DNA of 15,626 nucleotides from Clostridia bacterium (GCA_900769475.1 CAAGGQ010000226.1:1-15626), one strand, 5' to 3'. Shown: positions 8,085 through 14,534, numbered from the stretch's first letter. Translations and numbers: made by a program. The notes: generated by a model not told the origin, from the sequence alone.

Positions 8085-8157
8085 ACCGATCGGACCTTTT
8101 GCATACACGCCTGCGAAGGAAGCTCCCTGCAGCGGATGCCGGTTTCCAGGCATCGGT
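8085..8157 (-). promoter_or_regulatory. Structured leader RNA with two exclusive folds before the ribosome binding site
   Basis: On the minus strand, ACCGAT (8157-8152) can pair with ATCGGT (8090-8085), closing a multi-helix element that ends exactly at the Shine-Dalgarno AAGGAGG (8084-8078). Alternatively GATGCC (8154-8149) pairs with GGCATC (8140-8135), with an extra GG/CC inside. The two stems share bases 8152-8154, so they exclude each other. Another imperfect stem, CGCTGC with GCAGGCG, lies between. I do not recognise a known riboswitch class. Regulation of translation is an inference. Confidence 0.4.
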
Positions 8158-8226
8158 TTTCACATGGGTTTTGCTCTTTTTTTGTGAATTCGGTTCTTCC
8201 AAAAACGGAAAATCACACAACAATAT

Positions 8227-8255
8227 ATTATATCACATATAATTTATAGTTGCAA
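8227..8255 (-). promoter_or_regulatory. Sigma-A type promoter of the exonuclease-thiI-aspS operon
   Basis: On the minus strand TTGCAA (8255-8250) and a perfect TATAAT (8232-8227) are separated by 17 bases in AT-rich sequence. Transcription would begin near 8220 and leave a leader of about 148 bases before TTG 8072. The leader first forms a small hairpin (TGTGA at 8217-8213 with TCACA at 8187-8183), then the element at 8085-8157. Confidence 0.85.
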
Positions 8256-8276
8256 TAGGTCTTTTTCATTTTTTTC

Positions 8277-8309
8277 AAAAAAAGGGCTCTTTCCTGCCCC
8301 CGTCCGGGG
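8277..8309 (-). terminator. Intrinsic terminator after tepA
   Basis: On the minus strand a CCCCG/CGGGG hairpin (8309-8298) is followed by a second stem GGGC...GCCC (8299-8284) and then seven T residues (8283-8277). It is 25 bases beyond the tepA stop and separates tepA from the next promoter. Confidence 0.7.
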
Positions 8310-8333
8310 TTTCTTCCCCATCTTTCCCTAGAT

Positions 8334-9116
8334 TTATCCTTTTTTCTCTACTCTTTTCCTGTCATTTTTAGAATTAGTTTTGTTTTTATTCTTGTTTTTA
8401 GGGGATTTGGGGAAGGATCTTCCGGTCATTTCCCGTAAAACAGCAAGAGCGCGGTCCAGGCCTCCCACCTCGTCCAGGATCCCGTATTCCACCGCCTCCC
8501 GCCCCTCGATGATCGAGCCGCAATCGGTGGCAATCTGATCGGGGCGCATCATCATAGCGTTGATCTGCTCGGGATCGGCCCCCGAATGATCGCAAATAAA
8601 GGTGACGATCCGCTTTTGCATCTCACGCATATAGCGAAAGGACTGCGGCACTCCCACCACCATGCCGCTGACCCGCACGGGATGCAGGGTCATGGTGGCG
8701 CTGGGCACGATCAGAGAATACTTTGCCGCCGTGGCCAGAGGGACGCCAATGGAATGTCCTCCTCCCAGCACCAGGGACACGGTAGGCTTGGTCATGGACG
8801 CGATCATCTCTGCCAAGGCCAAGCCGGCCTCCACGTCCCCCCCCATGGTATTCAGGATCATCAAAATCCCATCCACTCCTTCATCCTCCTCCAATGCCAC
8901 CAGCAGGGGCAGGAGCTGCTCGTATTTTGTGGCCTTCTGCCCCTCGGGAAGAAGATAATGCCCCTCGATCTGCCCTATGATTGGAATACAGTGAAAGCGC
9001 TCGCCCTTCTTCTCGGCACGCACGCCGCCTCCCTCCCCCAAATTCTCTAACAACAGCTGCTGGGTCTCCTGCGCCAGCTTCTGCTCCCGCCGTGGGGTCG
9101 CATCAGTTTCTTTCAT
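8334..9116 (-). CDS. tepA: ClpP-fold serine protease, TepA-like
   Basis: This 260-residue protein belongs to the ClpP/crotonase fold, TepA (translocation-enhancing) branch of Bacillota. The nucleophile motif GGGHSIGVPLATA (S122) and the histidine motif TMTLHPV (H145) are present, D198 in IATDCG is a candidate third residue, and EAVEYGILDEVG (207-218) is the usual ClpP end motif. The hydrophobic repeat around DGILMILNTMGGDVEAGLALAEMI (82-105) is also typical. No signal peptide is visible; the first 45 residues are polar. The last 22 residues form an unusual Lys/Asn-rich tail. It is monocistronic, with its own AAGGAGG site and terminator. Substrates are unknown. Confidence 0.87.
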   Translation of the reverse strand: MKETDATPRREQKLAQETQQLLLENLGEGGGVRAEKKGERFHCIPIIGQIEGHYLLPEGQKATKYEQLLPLLVALEEDEGVDGILMILNTMGGDVEAGLALAEMIASMTKPTVSLVLGGGHSIGVPLATAAKYSLIVPSATMTLHPVRVSGMVVGVPQSFRYMREMQKRIVTFICDHSGADPEQINAMMMRPDQIATDCGSIIEGREAVEYGILDEVGGLDRALAVLREMTGRSFPKSPKNKNKNKTNSKNDRKRVEKKG

Positions 9117-9207
9117 CGAATCTTCCTCCTTGCAGAATTTCTACGTTTCTTTGTTATTGTGAACAAGAAAAAGCCTTCCTATGTGGATTTATTTTTAAAA
9201 AAGGGAC

Positions 9208-9236
9208 TTTACAATCGACAAAGAATATGGTATAAT
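9208..9236 (+). promoter_or_regulatory. Sigma-A type promoter of the pduL-GGGtGRT block
   Basis: TTTACA (9208-9213) and a perfect TATAAT (9231-9236) are separated by 17 bases. Transcription would start near 9243, about 68 bases before the pduL ATG. For the divergent tepA gene only weak minus-strand matches are visible (TTGTTC with TAGAAA at 17 bases), so its promoter is not assigned. Confidence 0.88.
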
Positions 9237-9310
9237 AGATAAGAATGGAGAAAAATGTCTTTCTTCTCCTACTACAAAAACAATTCTAATGAAAGAAAGG
9301 TTTTAAACAC

Positions 9311-9889
9311 ATGGAAAACAAAATCTTGGTTGAAACCTCCGCAAGACACATCCACTTGACCGCTGAGGCCGTGGAAACCCTGTACGGCAAGGGCGCGGAG
9401 CTCACCGTAAAGAAGATGCTGAGCCAGCCCGGCCAGTACGCCGCTGACAATGCAAAGATCACTCTGGTTGGCCCTAAGGGCACCCTCGCAGTCAGCGTTC
9501 TGGGTCCTGTTCGTCCCGCGAACCAGGTAGAGCTCTCTTTCTCGGACGCTCGCGCACTGGGTCTTTCCGGTGTTCCCGTTCGTGAGAGCGGCGACGTTGC
9601 CGGCACTCCCGGCCTGAAGATGGTTGGCCCCGCAGGCGAGGTCGAGATCAGCGAGGGCGTAATCGTTGCAAAGCGTCACATTCATATGACTCCTGCCGAT
9701 GCTGAGGGCCTTGGCGTTGCAGATAAGCAGATTGTTCAGGTAAAGATCCCCTCCAACGGCCGTACCCTGATCTTTGACGACGTTGTTTGCCGCGTACATC
9801 CCAACTTTGCTCTGGCAATGCACATCGACACCGATGAGTGCAACGCTGCAGGCGCATTCGGAACCGTTTACGGCGAGATCGTAAAATAA
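9311..9889 (+). CDS. pduL: Phosphate propanoyltransferase PduL (phosphotransacylase)
   Basis: PduL interconverts acyl-CoA and acyl phosphate, and with acetate or propionate kinase yields ATP. The 192-residue product has the two beta-barrel halves of the family, each with its metal-binding motif: ARHIHLT (11-17) and KRHIHM (121-126), plus a later RVHPNFALAMH (161-171) with H163 and H171. It begins almost directly with the core, so it lacks the long N-terminal encapsulation peptide of microcompartment PduL. No shell or diol dehydratase gene is near, so it is probably a cytosolic enzyme replacing Pta. AAAGAAAGG precedes the ATG. Codon choice is biased toward GGT/GGC, CGT and ACC, as in well-expressed genes. 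Confidence 0.93.
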   Translation: MENKILVETSARHIHLTAEAVETLYGKGAELTVKKMLSQPGQYAADNAKITLVGPKGTLAVSVLGPVRPANQVELSFSDARALGLSGVPVRESGDVAGTPGLKMVGPAGEVEISEGVIVAKRHIHMTPADAEGLGVADKQIVQVKIPSNGRTLIFDDVVCRVHPNFALAMHIDTDECNAAGAFGTVYGEIVK

Positions 9890-9905
9890 TTCACCGAGGC
9901 ATATT

Positions 9906-10532
9906 ATGAGAATCGTTTTTCAAGGTGACAGCATCACCGACGCAAAGCGAGATAAGCGCAACTATCACGATATGGGACAGGGCTACCCCAAGTACGCCAC
10001 AGAGCTGATTGCCGAAGCCTTTCCCGAGGCGCAGATCGAATTCATCAATCAGGGCATCAGCGGTAACCGCACCGATCAGCTGTTTGACCGTCTGTACCCC
10101 GATGCTATTGCCTTTGAGCCCGATGTGATCTCTATCCTCATCGGTATCAACGATATCTGGCACCGTCACGGTGCCGGAAAGATCGCTACTACCGACGCTC
10201 AGATCGCGGCCAATTACCGCGCCATTCTGGAGCGCCTGAGAGCAGAGACCAACGCCAAGATCGTGATTCTCGCCCCCTTCCTTTTGGACAATGAGGAGAA
10301 GGAGGCCTGGAGAACCGAGCTTGCCACCGTTCTTCCCATCGTCCGTTCCCTGGCCAAGGAATTTGCCGATGTGTACATTCCCCTGGATGAGATCTTTGAG
10401 GAAGCCCTCAAGACCCAGCCCGAGCCCCAGTTCTACTCGGGGGACGGCGTACATCCCAATCCCAACGGAGCGGCCTTTATCGGCAAGCAATACTACGAAG
10501 CCGTTGCTCCTCTTTTGAAGAGCATGCTTTAA
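9906..10532 (+). CDS. SGNH/GDSL family hydrolase
   Basis: The 208-residue product carries the four SGNH blocks: FQGDSIT (S9), NQGISGNRT (G53/N54), LIGINDIW (N82) and SGDGVHPN (D180, H183), so the Ser-Asp-His catalytic set is complete. There is no signal peptide; the protein starts directly at the first strand, implying a cytoplasmic esterase or deacetylase. Relatives act on acyl or acetyl groups of carbohydrates or small esters; the substrate here is not inferable. It starts 16 bases after pduL with a modest GAGG site and is probably co-transcribed with it. Sharing an operon with an acyl-phosphate enzyme hints at acyl release, but that is speculation. Confidence 0.88.
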   Translation: MRIVFQGDSITDAKRDKRNYHDMGQGYPKYATELIAEAFPEAQIEFINQGISGNRTDQLFDRLYPDAIAFEPDVISILIGINDIWHRHGAGKIATTDAQIAANYRAILERLRAETNAKIVILAPFLLDNEEKEAWRTELATVLPIVRSLAKEFADVYIPLDEIFEEALKTQPEPQFYSGDGVHPNPNGAAFIGKQYYEAVAPLLKSML

Positions 10533-10565
10533 TACGTTTATTATTTAATAAAGGAGATACAAAAC

Positions 10566-11282
10566 ATGAGTAACGTAAGTGAATGCCCTTACGCACAGAG
10601 CCTTGAGGTTCAGAACATGTGCGTGGTAAAAAAGGGTTGTGACCACGGTCCTGCTCCCCTGCCCGAAGAAGGCAAGTGGATCCAGGCAAAGCAGATCACC
10701 GACATTTCCGCATACACCCACGGTGTGGGCTGGTGCGCACCTCAGCAGGGAGCCTGCAAGCTCTCTCTGAACGTGAAGAACGGTATCATCGAAGAGGCAC
10801 TGGTGGAGACCATCGGCTGCTCCGGTATGACCCACTCCGCCGCTATGGCAGCTGAGATCCTGCCCGGCAAGACCCTTCTGGAGGCTCTGAACACCGACCT
10901 GGTATGCGACGCCATCAACACCGCTATGAGAGAGCTCTTCCTGCAGATCGTTTACGGTCGTAGCCAGTCCGCATTCTCCGAGGGTGGTCTGGTCATCGGT
11001 GCAGGTATGGAAGACCTGGGCAAGGGTGAGAGATCCATGGTTGGTACCATGTACGGCACCAAGGCCAAGGGCGTTCGTTACCTGGAAATGACCGAGGGCT
11101 ACTGCACTCGCATGGCTCTGGACGAGAACAACGAAGTTATTGGCTACGAGTTCGTTTCCCTGGGCAAGATGACCGACTTTATTAAGAAGGGCATGGAACC
11201 CAACGAAGCTTACGAGAAGTCCAAAGGCACCTACGGTAGATTCAATGATGCTGCAAAGTACATTGACCCCCGTAAAGAGTAA
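10566..11282 (+). CDS. NifU/IscU-like Fe-S scaffold protein of the GGGtGRT pair
   Basis: This 238-residue protein contains a NifU N-terminal/IscU-like fold: QGACKLSLNVKNG (C64) and VETIGCSGMTHSAAMAAEIL (C85) match the first two cluster-ligand regions of IscU. The third IscU cysteine (usually in an HCS motif) is not seen where expected; that stretch reads LFLQIVYGRSQSAF. Instead there are added cysteines at 7, 19, 25 and 57 before the core, and a C-terminal extension of about 90 residues. It therefore probably binds a metal or cluster differently from true IscU. A strong AAAGGAG site precedes the ATG. It is 18 bases upstream of the GGGtGRT gene, an association I recall as recurrent in anaerobes. 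The scaffold name is by family; no function is demonstrated here. Confidence 0.8.
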   Translation: MSNVSECPYAQSLEVQNMCVVKKGCDHGPAPLPEEGKWIQAKQITDISAYTHGVGWCAPQQGACKLSLNVKNGIIEEALVETIGCSGMTHSAAMAAEILPGKTLLEALNTDLVCDAINTAMRELFLQIVYGRSQSAFSEGGLVIGAGMEDLGKGERSMVGTMYGTKAKGVRYLEMTEGYCTRMALDENNEVIGYEFVSLGKMTDFIKKGMEPNEAYEKSKGTYGRFNDAAKYIDPRKE

Positions 11283-11300
11283 TAAAGGAGGGAATGTATC

Positions 11301-12299
11301 ATGGCAAAATTTGAAGGTTATGAAAGACGCGAGGCGAAGATCCTCGCCACTCTGAAAGAGTACGGAATCAACTCCATCGACGAATGCCAGGAGATCTGCG
11401 CCGCAAAGGGCATTGATCCCTACAAGATCGTTGAGGAGACCCAGCCCATCTGCTTTGAGAACGCAAAGTGGGCATACGTTGTAGGCGCAGCCATCGCCAT
11501 TAAGAAGGGCTGCACCAAGGCTGCTGACGCCGCTGCCGCCATCGGTATCGGTCTGCAGAGCTTCTGCATCCCCGGCTCGGTTGCCGAGAACCGTAAGGTT
11601 GGTCTTGGCCACGGTAACCTGGGTAAGATGCTCCTTTCCGAGGAGACCGAGTGCTTCTGCTTCCTGGCAGGTCACGAGTCCTTCGCTGCTGCAGAGGGCG
11701 CTATTAAGATCGCTCTGAACGCAAACAAGGTTCGCGTAAAGCCCCTGCGCGTTATTCTGAACGGTCTGGGCAAGGACGCCGCTTACATCATTTCCCGTAT
11801 CAACGGCTTTACCTACGTTAAGACCGCGTTCGATCCCTACACCGAGACGGTTACCGTTCTCGAGGAGAAGCCCTTCTCCAATGGCCCCAGAGCCGACGTT
11901 AAGTGCTACGGCTCCGATAACGTTCCCGAGGGTGTTGCGATCATGAAGCTGGAGAACGTTGGCGTTTCCATTACCGGTAACTCCACCAACCCCACCCGCT
12001 TCCAGCACCCCGTTGCAGGTACCTACAAGAAGTGGTGCCAGGAGAACGGCGTAGGCTACTTCTCCGTAGCATCCGGCGGTGGTACCGGCCGTACCCTGCA
12101 TCCCGATAACATGGCTGCTGGTCCTTCCTCTTACGGTATGACCGACACCATGGGTCGTATGCACTCCGACGCACAGTTCGCAGGCTCCTCCTCCGTGCCA
12201 GCTCACGTAGAGATGATGGGTCTGATCGGCGCTGGTAACAACCCCATGGTTGGTATGACTGTTGCCGTTGCAGTTGCTATCGAAGAGGCTTCTAAGTAA
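11301..12299 (+). CDS. GGGtGRT protein (conserved, function unknown)
   Basis: The 332-residue product has the eponymous motif at residues 259-265 inside VASGGGTGRTLHPDN, identifying the GGGtGRT family (Pfam PF14057 as I recall it), which has no established function. Other features: several cysteines (30, 33, 51, 71, 89, 118, 120, 202, 246), a glycine-rich GLGHGNLGKM (101-110) and an FLAGHESFAAAEGAIK segment (121-136). No signal peptide or clear membrane helix is seen. It follows the NifU-like gene with an AAAGGAGGG site, and codon bias in both suggests high expression. The glycine-rich loop could bind a nucleotide or phosphate, and the NifU-like partner suggests a metal or cluster client; both are inference. 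Confidence 0.9.
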   Translation: MAKFEGYERREAKILATLKEYGINSIDECQEICAAKGIDPYKIVEETQPICFENAKWAYVVGAAIAIKKGCTKAADAAAAIGIGLQSFCIPGSVAENRKVGLGHGNLGKMLLSEETECFCFLAGHESFAAAEGAIKIALNANKVRVKPLRVILNGLGKDAAYIISRINGFTYVKTAFDPYTETVTVLEEKPFSNGPRADVKCYGSDNVPEGVAIMKLENVGVSITGNSTNPTRFQHPVAGTYKKWCQENGVGYFSVASGGGTGRTLHPDNMAAGPSSYGMTDTMGRMHSDAQFAGSSSVPAHVEMMGLIGAGNNPMVGMTVAVAVAIEEASK

Positions 12300-12302
12300 T
12301 CC

Positions 12303-12338
12303 TTGTTAAAACCCTTGAAAATAAAGGACTTTTAACAA
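12303..12338. repeat. Imperfect palindrome at the chromosome/mobile element border
   Basis: TTGTTAAAA (12303-12311) pairs with TTTTAACAA (12330-12338), and inside it CCTT (12313-12316) pairs with AAGG (12324-12327). It begins 4 bases after the GGGtGRT stop and has no U tract, so it is a weak terminator candidate. Its two-arm form just before an integrase makes a recombination core site possible. Confidence 0.45.
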
Positions 12339-12355
12339 CTTTGATACATCTGAAA

Positions 12356-12400
12356 AGGATGTTTTGAAGAACTTAATTGCATCTTTCAAACATCTTTTTT
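12356..12400 (+). terminator. Intrinsic terminator after the GGGtGRT gene
   Basis: A stem of about 12 bp with small bulges joins GATGTTTTGAAGA (12358-12370) to TCTTTCAAACATC (12382-12394), followed by a run of six T. It would end the pduL-GGGtGRT transcript. Confidence 0.75.
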
Positions 12401-12420
12401 ACGAAAATTGATATTAAAGA

Positions 12421-12471
12421 ATGAGACACATCATTTTGGAGAAATCCAGTATGATGTGTCTCATGTTTTTT
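12421..12471 (+). terminator. Terminator-like hairpin directly before the integrase ribosome binding site
   Basis: Bases 12421-12434 pair perfectly with 12451-12464 (14 bp). Within the loop TGGA (12437-12440) and TCCA (12445-12448) pair around GAAA. The stem is followed by GTTTTTT and then at once by the AGGAGGG of the integrase gene. No promoter is visible between the hairpin and the start codon, so transcripts reaching the integrase must pass it; attenuation or insulation is the likely role. Confidence 0.8.
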
Positions 12472-12484
12472 AGGAGGGTTTATC

Positions 12485-13435
12485 GTGAAAAAGATGAAAA
12501 TGATGAGGGAAAACTCCCTCTCTTTTGAGCAAGGATGCGAGCTTTATTTGAACAATTGCAGAGAACGCAATTTGCGGCAAGGCACTATCAATCACTATCG
12601 GCAAAGTTACGTGCAGTTTTACAAGTTCTTTGATAGGGATATGCCAGTAAAGGATATCAGCGAAGACGACTACAAGGCATACATTCTGCATTTGAGAAGT
12701 TATATCGACAACGATAGAAGCATCAATTCTTACTTGAGGGATTTTATGACCACAATGCATTTCTTGATGAATGAGGGATACGTAGAATCCTTCCCCATGA
12801 AATCAATCAAGGTTGACGATGCGCCAGTAGAAACGTATACCGACGACGAGTTGCGAGTTTTATTGAAGAAGCCAAACTTACGCAAATGCACCTTTGCAGA
12901 GTATCGAAATTGGGTCATTACAAATCTATTTTTCTCGACTGGTATCAGACAACGGAGTTTGCTTTATTTAAAGGTGAAGGACATTGATTTTGATAACCAA
13001 CTTTTGCATGTTAACGTCACCAAAAACCGCAAGCCTTTGATTGTTCCCTTGAGCACAACTATGACTCAAATACTGAAAGAATATCTAACGCATCGTCAAC
13101 ACAAAAACGACGATGAATACTTGTTTTGCACCAGTTATGGAAGCCAAATGACAAAGGGCAATCTGTACCACAATCTGTATGAGTACAACAAGGCGCGAGG
13201 CGTAGAAAGAACTGGCATCCATCGTTATCGCCACACATTTGCAAAGCAATGGATTCTGAATGGTGGCAATGTCGTTTCCCTCTCCAAGATTCTGGGGCAC
13301 TCCAGTTTGGATATTACCCAGAACTATTTAAACATTCTGGTTTCTGATGTTGGTAAAGAGGTTGAATCTCTAAATCTTATCGACAAGTTCAGCGATAAAA
13401 AGCGAATCAAAATGAATACAGATACCAAGCGTTAA
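12485..13435 (+). CDS. Tyrosine recombinase (phage/ICE-type integrase)
   Basis: The 316-residue product starts at GTG, 6 bases after AGGAGGG. An N-terminal SAM-like core-binding domain (about 10-105) precedes a catalytic domain with the full residue set: R155 in STGIRQRSL, a lysine in the beta-hairpin VTKNRK (K180 or K183), H246 and R249 in HRYRH, H272 in LGHSSL and the nucleophile Y281 in QNYLN. The enzyme is therefore probably active and would integrate and excise its element. It is the first gene of the AT-richer region, reads away from the chromosomal genes, and ends in its own terminator. Sequence type fits short XerC/D-like integrases of Bacillota elements rather than the Tn916 type. 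Confidence 0.92.
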   Translation: MKKMKMMRENSLSFEQGCELYLNNCRERNLRQGTINHYRQSYVQFYKFFDRDMPVKDISEDDYKAYILHLRSYIDNDRSINSYLRDFMTTMHFLMNEGYVESFPMKSIKVDDAPVETYTDDELRVLLKKPNLRKCTFAEYRNWVITNLFFSTGIRQRSLLYLKVKDIDFDNQLLHVNVTKNRKPLIVPLSTTMTQILKEYLTHRQHKNDDEYLFCTSYGSQMTKGNLYHNLYEYNKARGVERTGIHRYRHTFAKQWILNGGNVVSLSKILGHSSLDITQNYLNILVSDVGKEVESLNLIDKFSDKKRIKMNTDTKR

Positions 13436-13462
13436 GGGGGAGAGCAATCACTCCCCCTTTTC
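13436..13462 (+). terminator. Intrinsic terminator after the integrase
   Basis: GGGGGAG (13436-13442) pairs with CTCCCCC (13451-13457) and is followed by TTTT, starting right at the base after the TAA stop. Confidence 0.85.
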
Positions 13463-13653
13463 TGTTTTTGCGATTGAAAAATGCACTTCAATCACGCCGT
13501 CTGAACGTACATCTAAGCATCTTGGCTTTACCCTTTATGTGTACCATTATAATGACTGGTCAAACGCATTGGCATGGTATAATATATACACAAGGTTGAG
13601 AGAGAACCGACAACCACAAAACAAATACTACAAGGTTCAGAAAGGAAAAAATC
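13463..13653. promoter_or_regulatory. Leader region with extended -10 promoter for the small-protein genes
   Basis: No gene is seen here. TATAAT at 13578-13583 is preceded by TG at 13575-13576, an extended -10 element; no good -35 is present. A second TATAAT at 13548-13553 has only weak -35 candidates. A 7-bp hairpin (GATTGAA 13472-13478 with TTCAATC 13487-13493) lies upstream and could be an operator. Transcription from the extended -10 would start near 13590, about 64 bases before the next ATG. Confidence 0.55.
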
Positions 13654-14001
13654 ATGAAAATCAATTACACCAACAGAACAATCGAAATCAGCAAGGCATT
13701 CGCAAACAAGGCAAGCGTTTATGGCTCTGACGAGTATTCTCTCCTTAAGGAAGCACGCAAGGATAACGAGGGCTTCGCAGTAGTCGTAGTCGAAGCCAAG
13801 AGAAAGGCATCCAAGAATAGCAAAATTACTATGGCAGATATTGAGAGATACATCTCTTTCCACGACGACAAAAACAAGAGCAAAATGAGTGAATTTACAG
13901 AACTCAAGAAGTCAATGAAAAAGAAAAACGGTGAACTTTACGGCGTTAGTTTCTTTGAAATCAAGAAGTGGTTCTTCGAAACATTCAAGGAAGTAGCATA
14001 A
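13654..14001 (+). CDS. Small protein of unknown function, first of a tandem related pair
   Basis: The 115-residue product follows an AGAAAGGA site. It is charged and soluble-looking, without signal peptide or membrane helix. Visible landmarks are IEISKAFANKAS near residue 10, SDEYSLLKEAR (25-35), an ADIERYISFHDDK block (about 61-73) and FFEIKKWFFETF at the end. These are shared in order with the next gene, so the two are paralogues. I recall similar short proteins with an IKKWF ending from mobile elements of gut Clostridia, but no function. Codon use is AT-richer than in the upstream chromosomal genes. Confidence 0.8.
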   Translation: MKINYTNRTIEISKAFANKASVYGSDEYSLLKEARKDNEGFAVVVVEAKRKASKNSKITMADIERYISFHDDKNKSKMSEFTELKKSMKKKNGELYGVSFFEIKKWFFETFKEVA

Positions 14002-14017
14002 GAAAGGAGATAAAGAC

Positions 14018-14413
14018 ATGAAAGGCACAATCAGAGTAGACCACATCAACAAGAACATCATGATAAGCAAGGCATTCGCAAAGGCATCCATGCTCATTGA
14101 TTCAGAGGAGTACAAAGCCCTTCTGAATGTACGAAACTCTTATTCAGAATATTCTATCATCCAGCGCGAAATCAGAAGAAATCCCCAAAAGGAAAGTTAT
14201 CGTGGCTTGACTTACGCTTATATGGAGCACTACATTCTGACTCACGACAAAAGCGGAGAGGTCATGCAGATGTATCAAGAAATGAGGTTGAGAGCATTGT
14301 GCCATTCCATCAGATACGCACACATCAAAAAATGGTTTCTTGAAATCTATCCAGAAATCGATGATTTTTCAACAAAGGCGGCAAGAGCCAATGAAGCCAA
14401 ACTTGCCGCATAA
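14018..14413 (+). CDS. Small protein of unknown function, second of a tandem related pair
   Basis: The 131-residue product starts 16 bases after the preceding gene with an AAAGGAGAT site, so both are on one transcript. It repeats the landmarks IMISKAFAKAS, DSEEYKALLNVR, TYAYMEHYILTHDK and IKKWFLEIYPEI in the same order as its neighbour, with an extra tail of about 20 residues rich in alanine. The pair also shares a 17-base identical DNA stretch (AGCAAGGCATTCGCAAA), consistent with duplication. No catalytic motif is visible. A DNA-binding or accessory role in the element is possible but not shown. Confidence 0.8.
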   Translation: MKGTIRVDHINKNIMISKAFAKASMLIDSEEYKALLNVRNSYSEYSIIQREIRRNPQKESYRGLTYAYMEHYILTHDKSGEVMQMYQEMRLRALCHSIRYAHIKKWFLEIYPEIDDFSTKAARANEAKLAA

Positions 14414-14427
14414 ATACAATTCTATGT

Positions 14428-14459
14428 AACGCCGTCCGCAGAAAAAAGGATGGCGTTTT
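14428..14459 (+). terminator. Intrinsic terminator after the tandem small proteins
   Basis: AACGCCGTCC (14428-14437) pairs with GGATGGCGTT (14448-14457), one G-U pair included, and a TTTTC tract follows. It begins 14 bases after the stop of the second small gene. Confidence 0.85.
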
Positions 14460-14505
14460 CTCTTTACATTGACGGCGGCGATCGAATTTTCAGAAGGTTC
14501 AAAAT

Positions 14506-14534
14506 TTGAGATTGCGGCAAATTTATGTTATAAT
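14506..14534 (+). promoter_or_regulatory. Sigma-A type promoter of the winged-helix gene
   Basis: TTGAGA (14506-14511) and a perfect TATAAT (14529-14534) are 17 bases apart. Transcription would start near 14541, about 50 bases before ATG 14592. This excludes an upstream-extended reading of that gene from 14469, which would begin before the promoter. Confidence 0.85.

Noticed and set aside
8073..8153. Extended start of the exonuclease at ATG 8153
   Set aside because: No ribosome binding site precedes it and it would run through the folded leader; TTG 8072 has a perfect site.
8085..8157. Known riboswitch class (SAM-III, fluoride, ZTP, T-box considered)
   Set aside because: None of the conserved core sequences of these classes that I can recall is present; left as an unnamed structured leader.
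9311..9889. Bacterial microcompartment locus
   Set aside because: No shell protein, diol dehydratase or aldehyde dehydrogenase gene is near pduL, and its encapsulation peptide is missing.
10545..12206. Long open frame (553 codons) on the minus strand opposite the NifU-like and GGGtGRT genes
   Set aside because: It spans two well-supported plus-strand genes and arises from their strong codon bias; composition is not that of a real protein.
12300..12484. tRNA gene as integration target
   Set aside because: No cloverleaf, TTCRA-type T loop or CCA end could be found in the border region.
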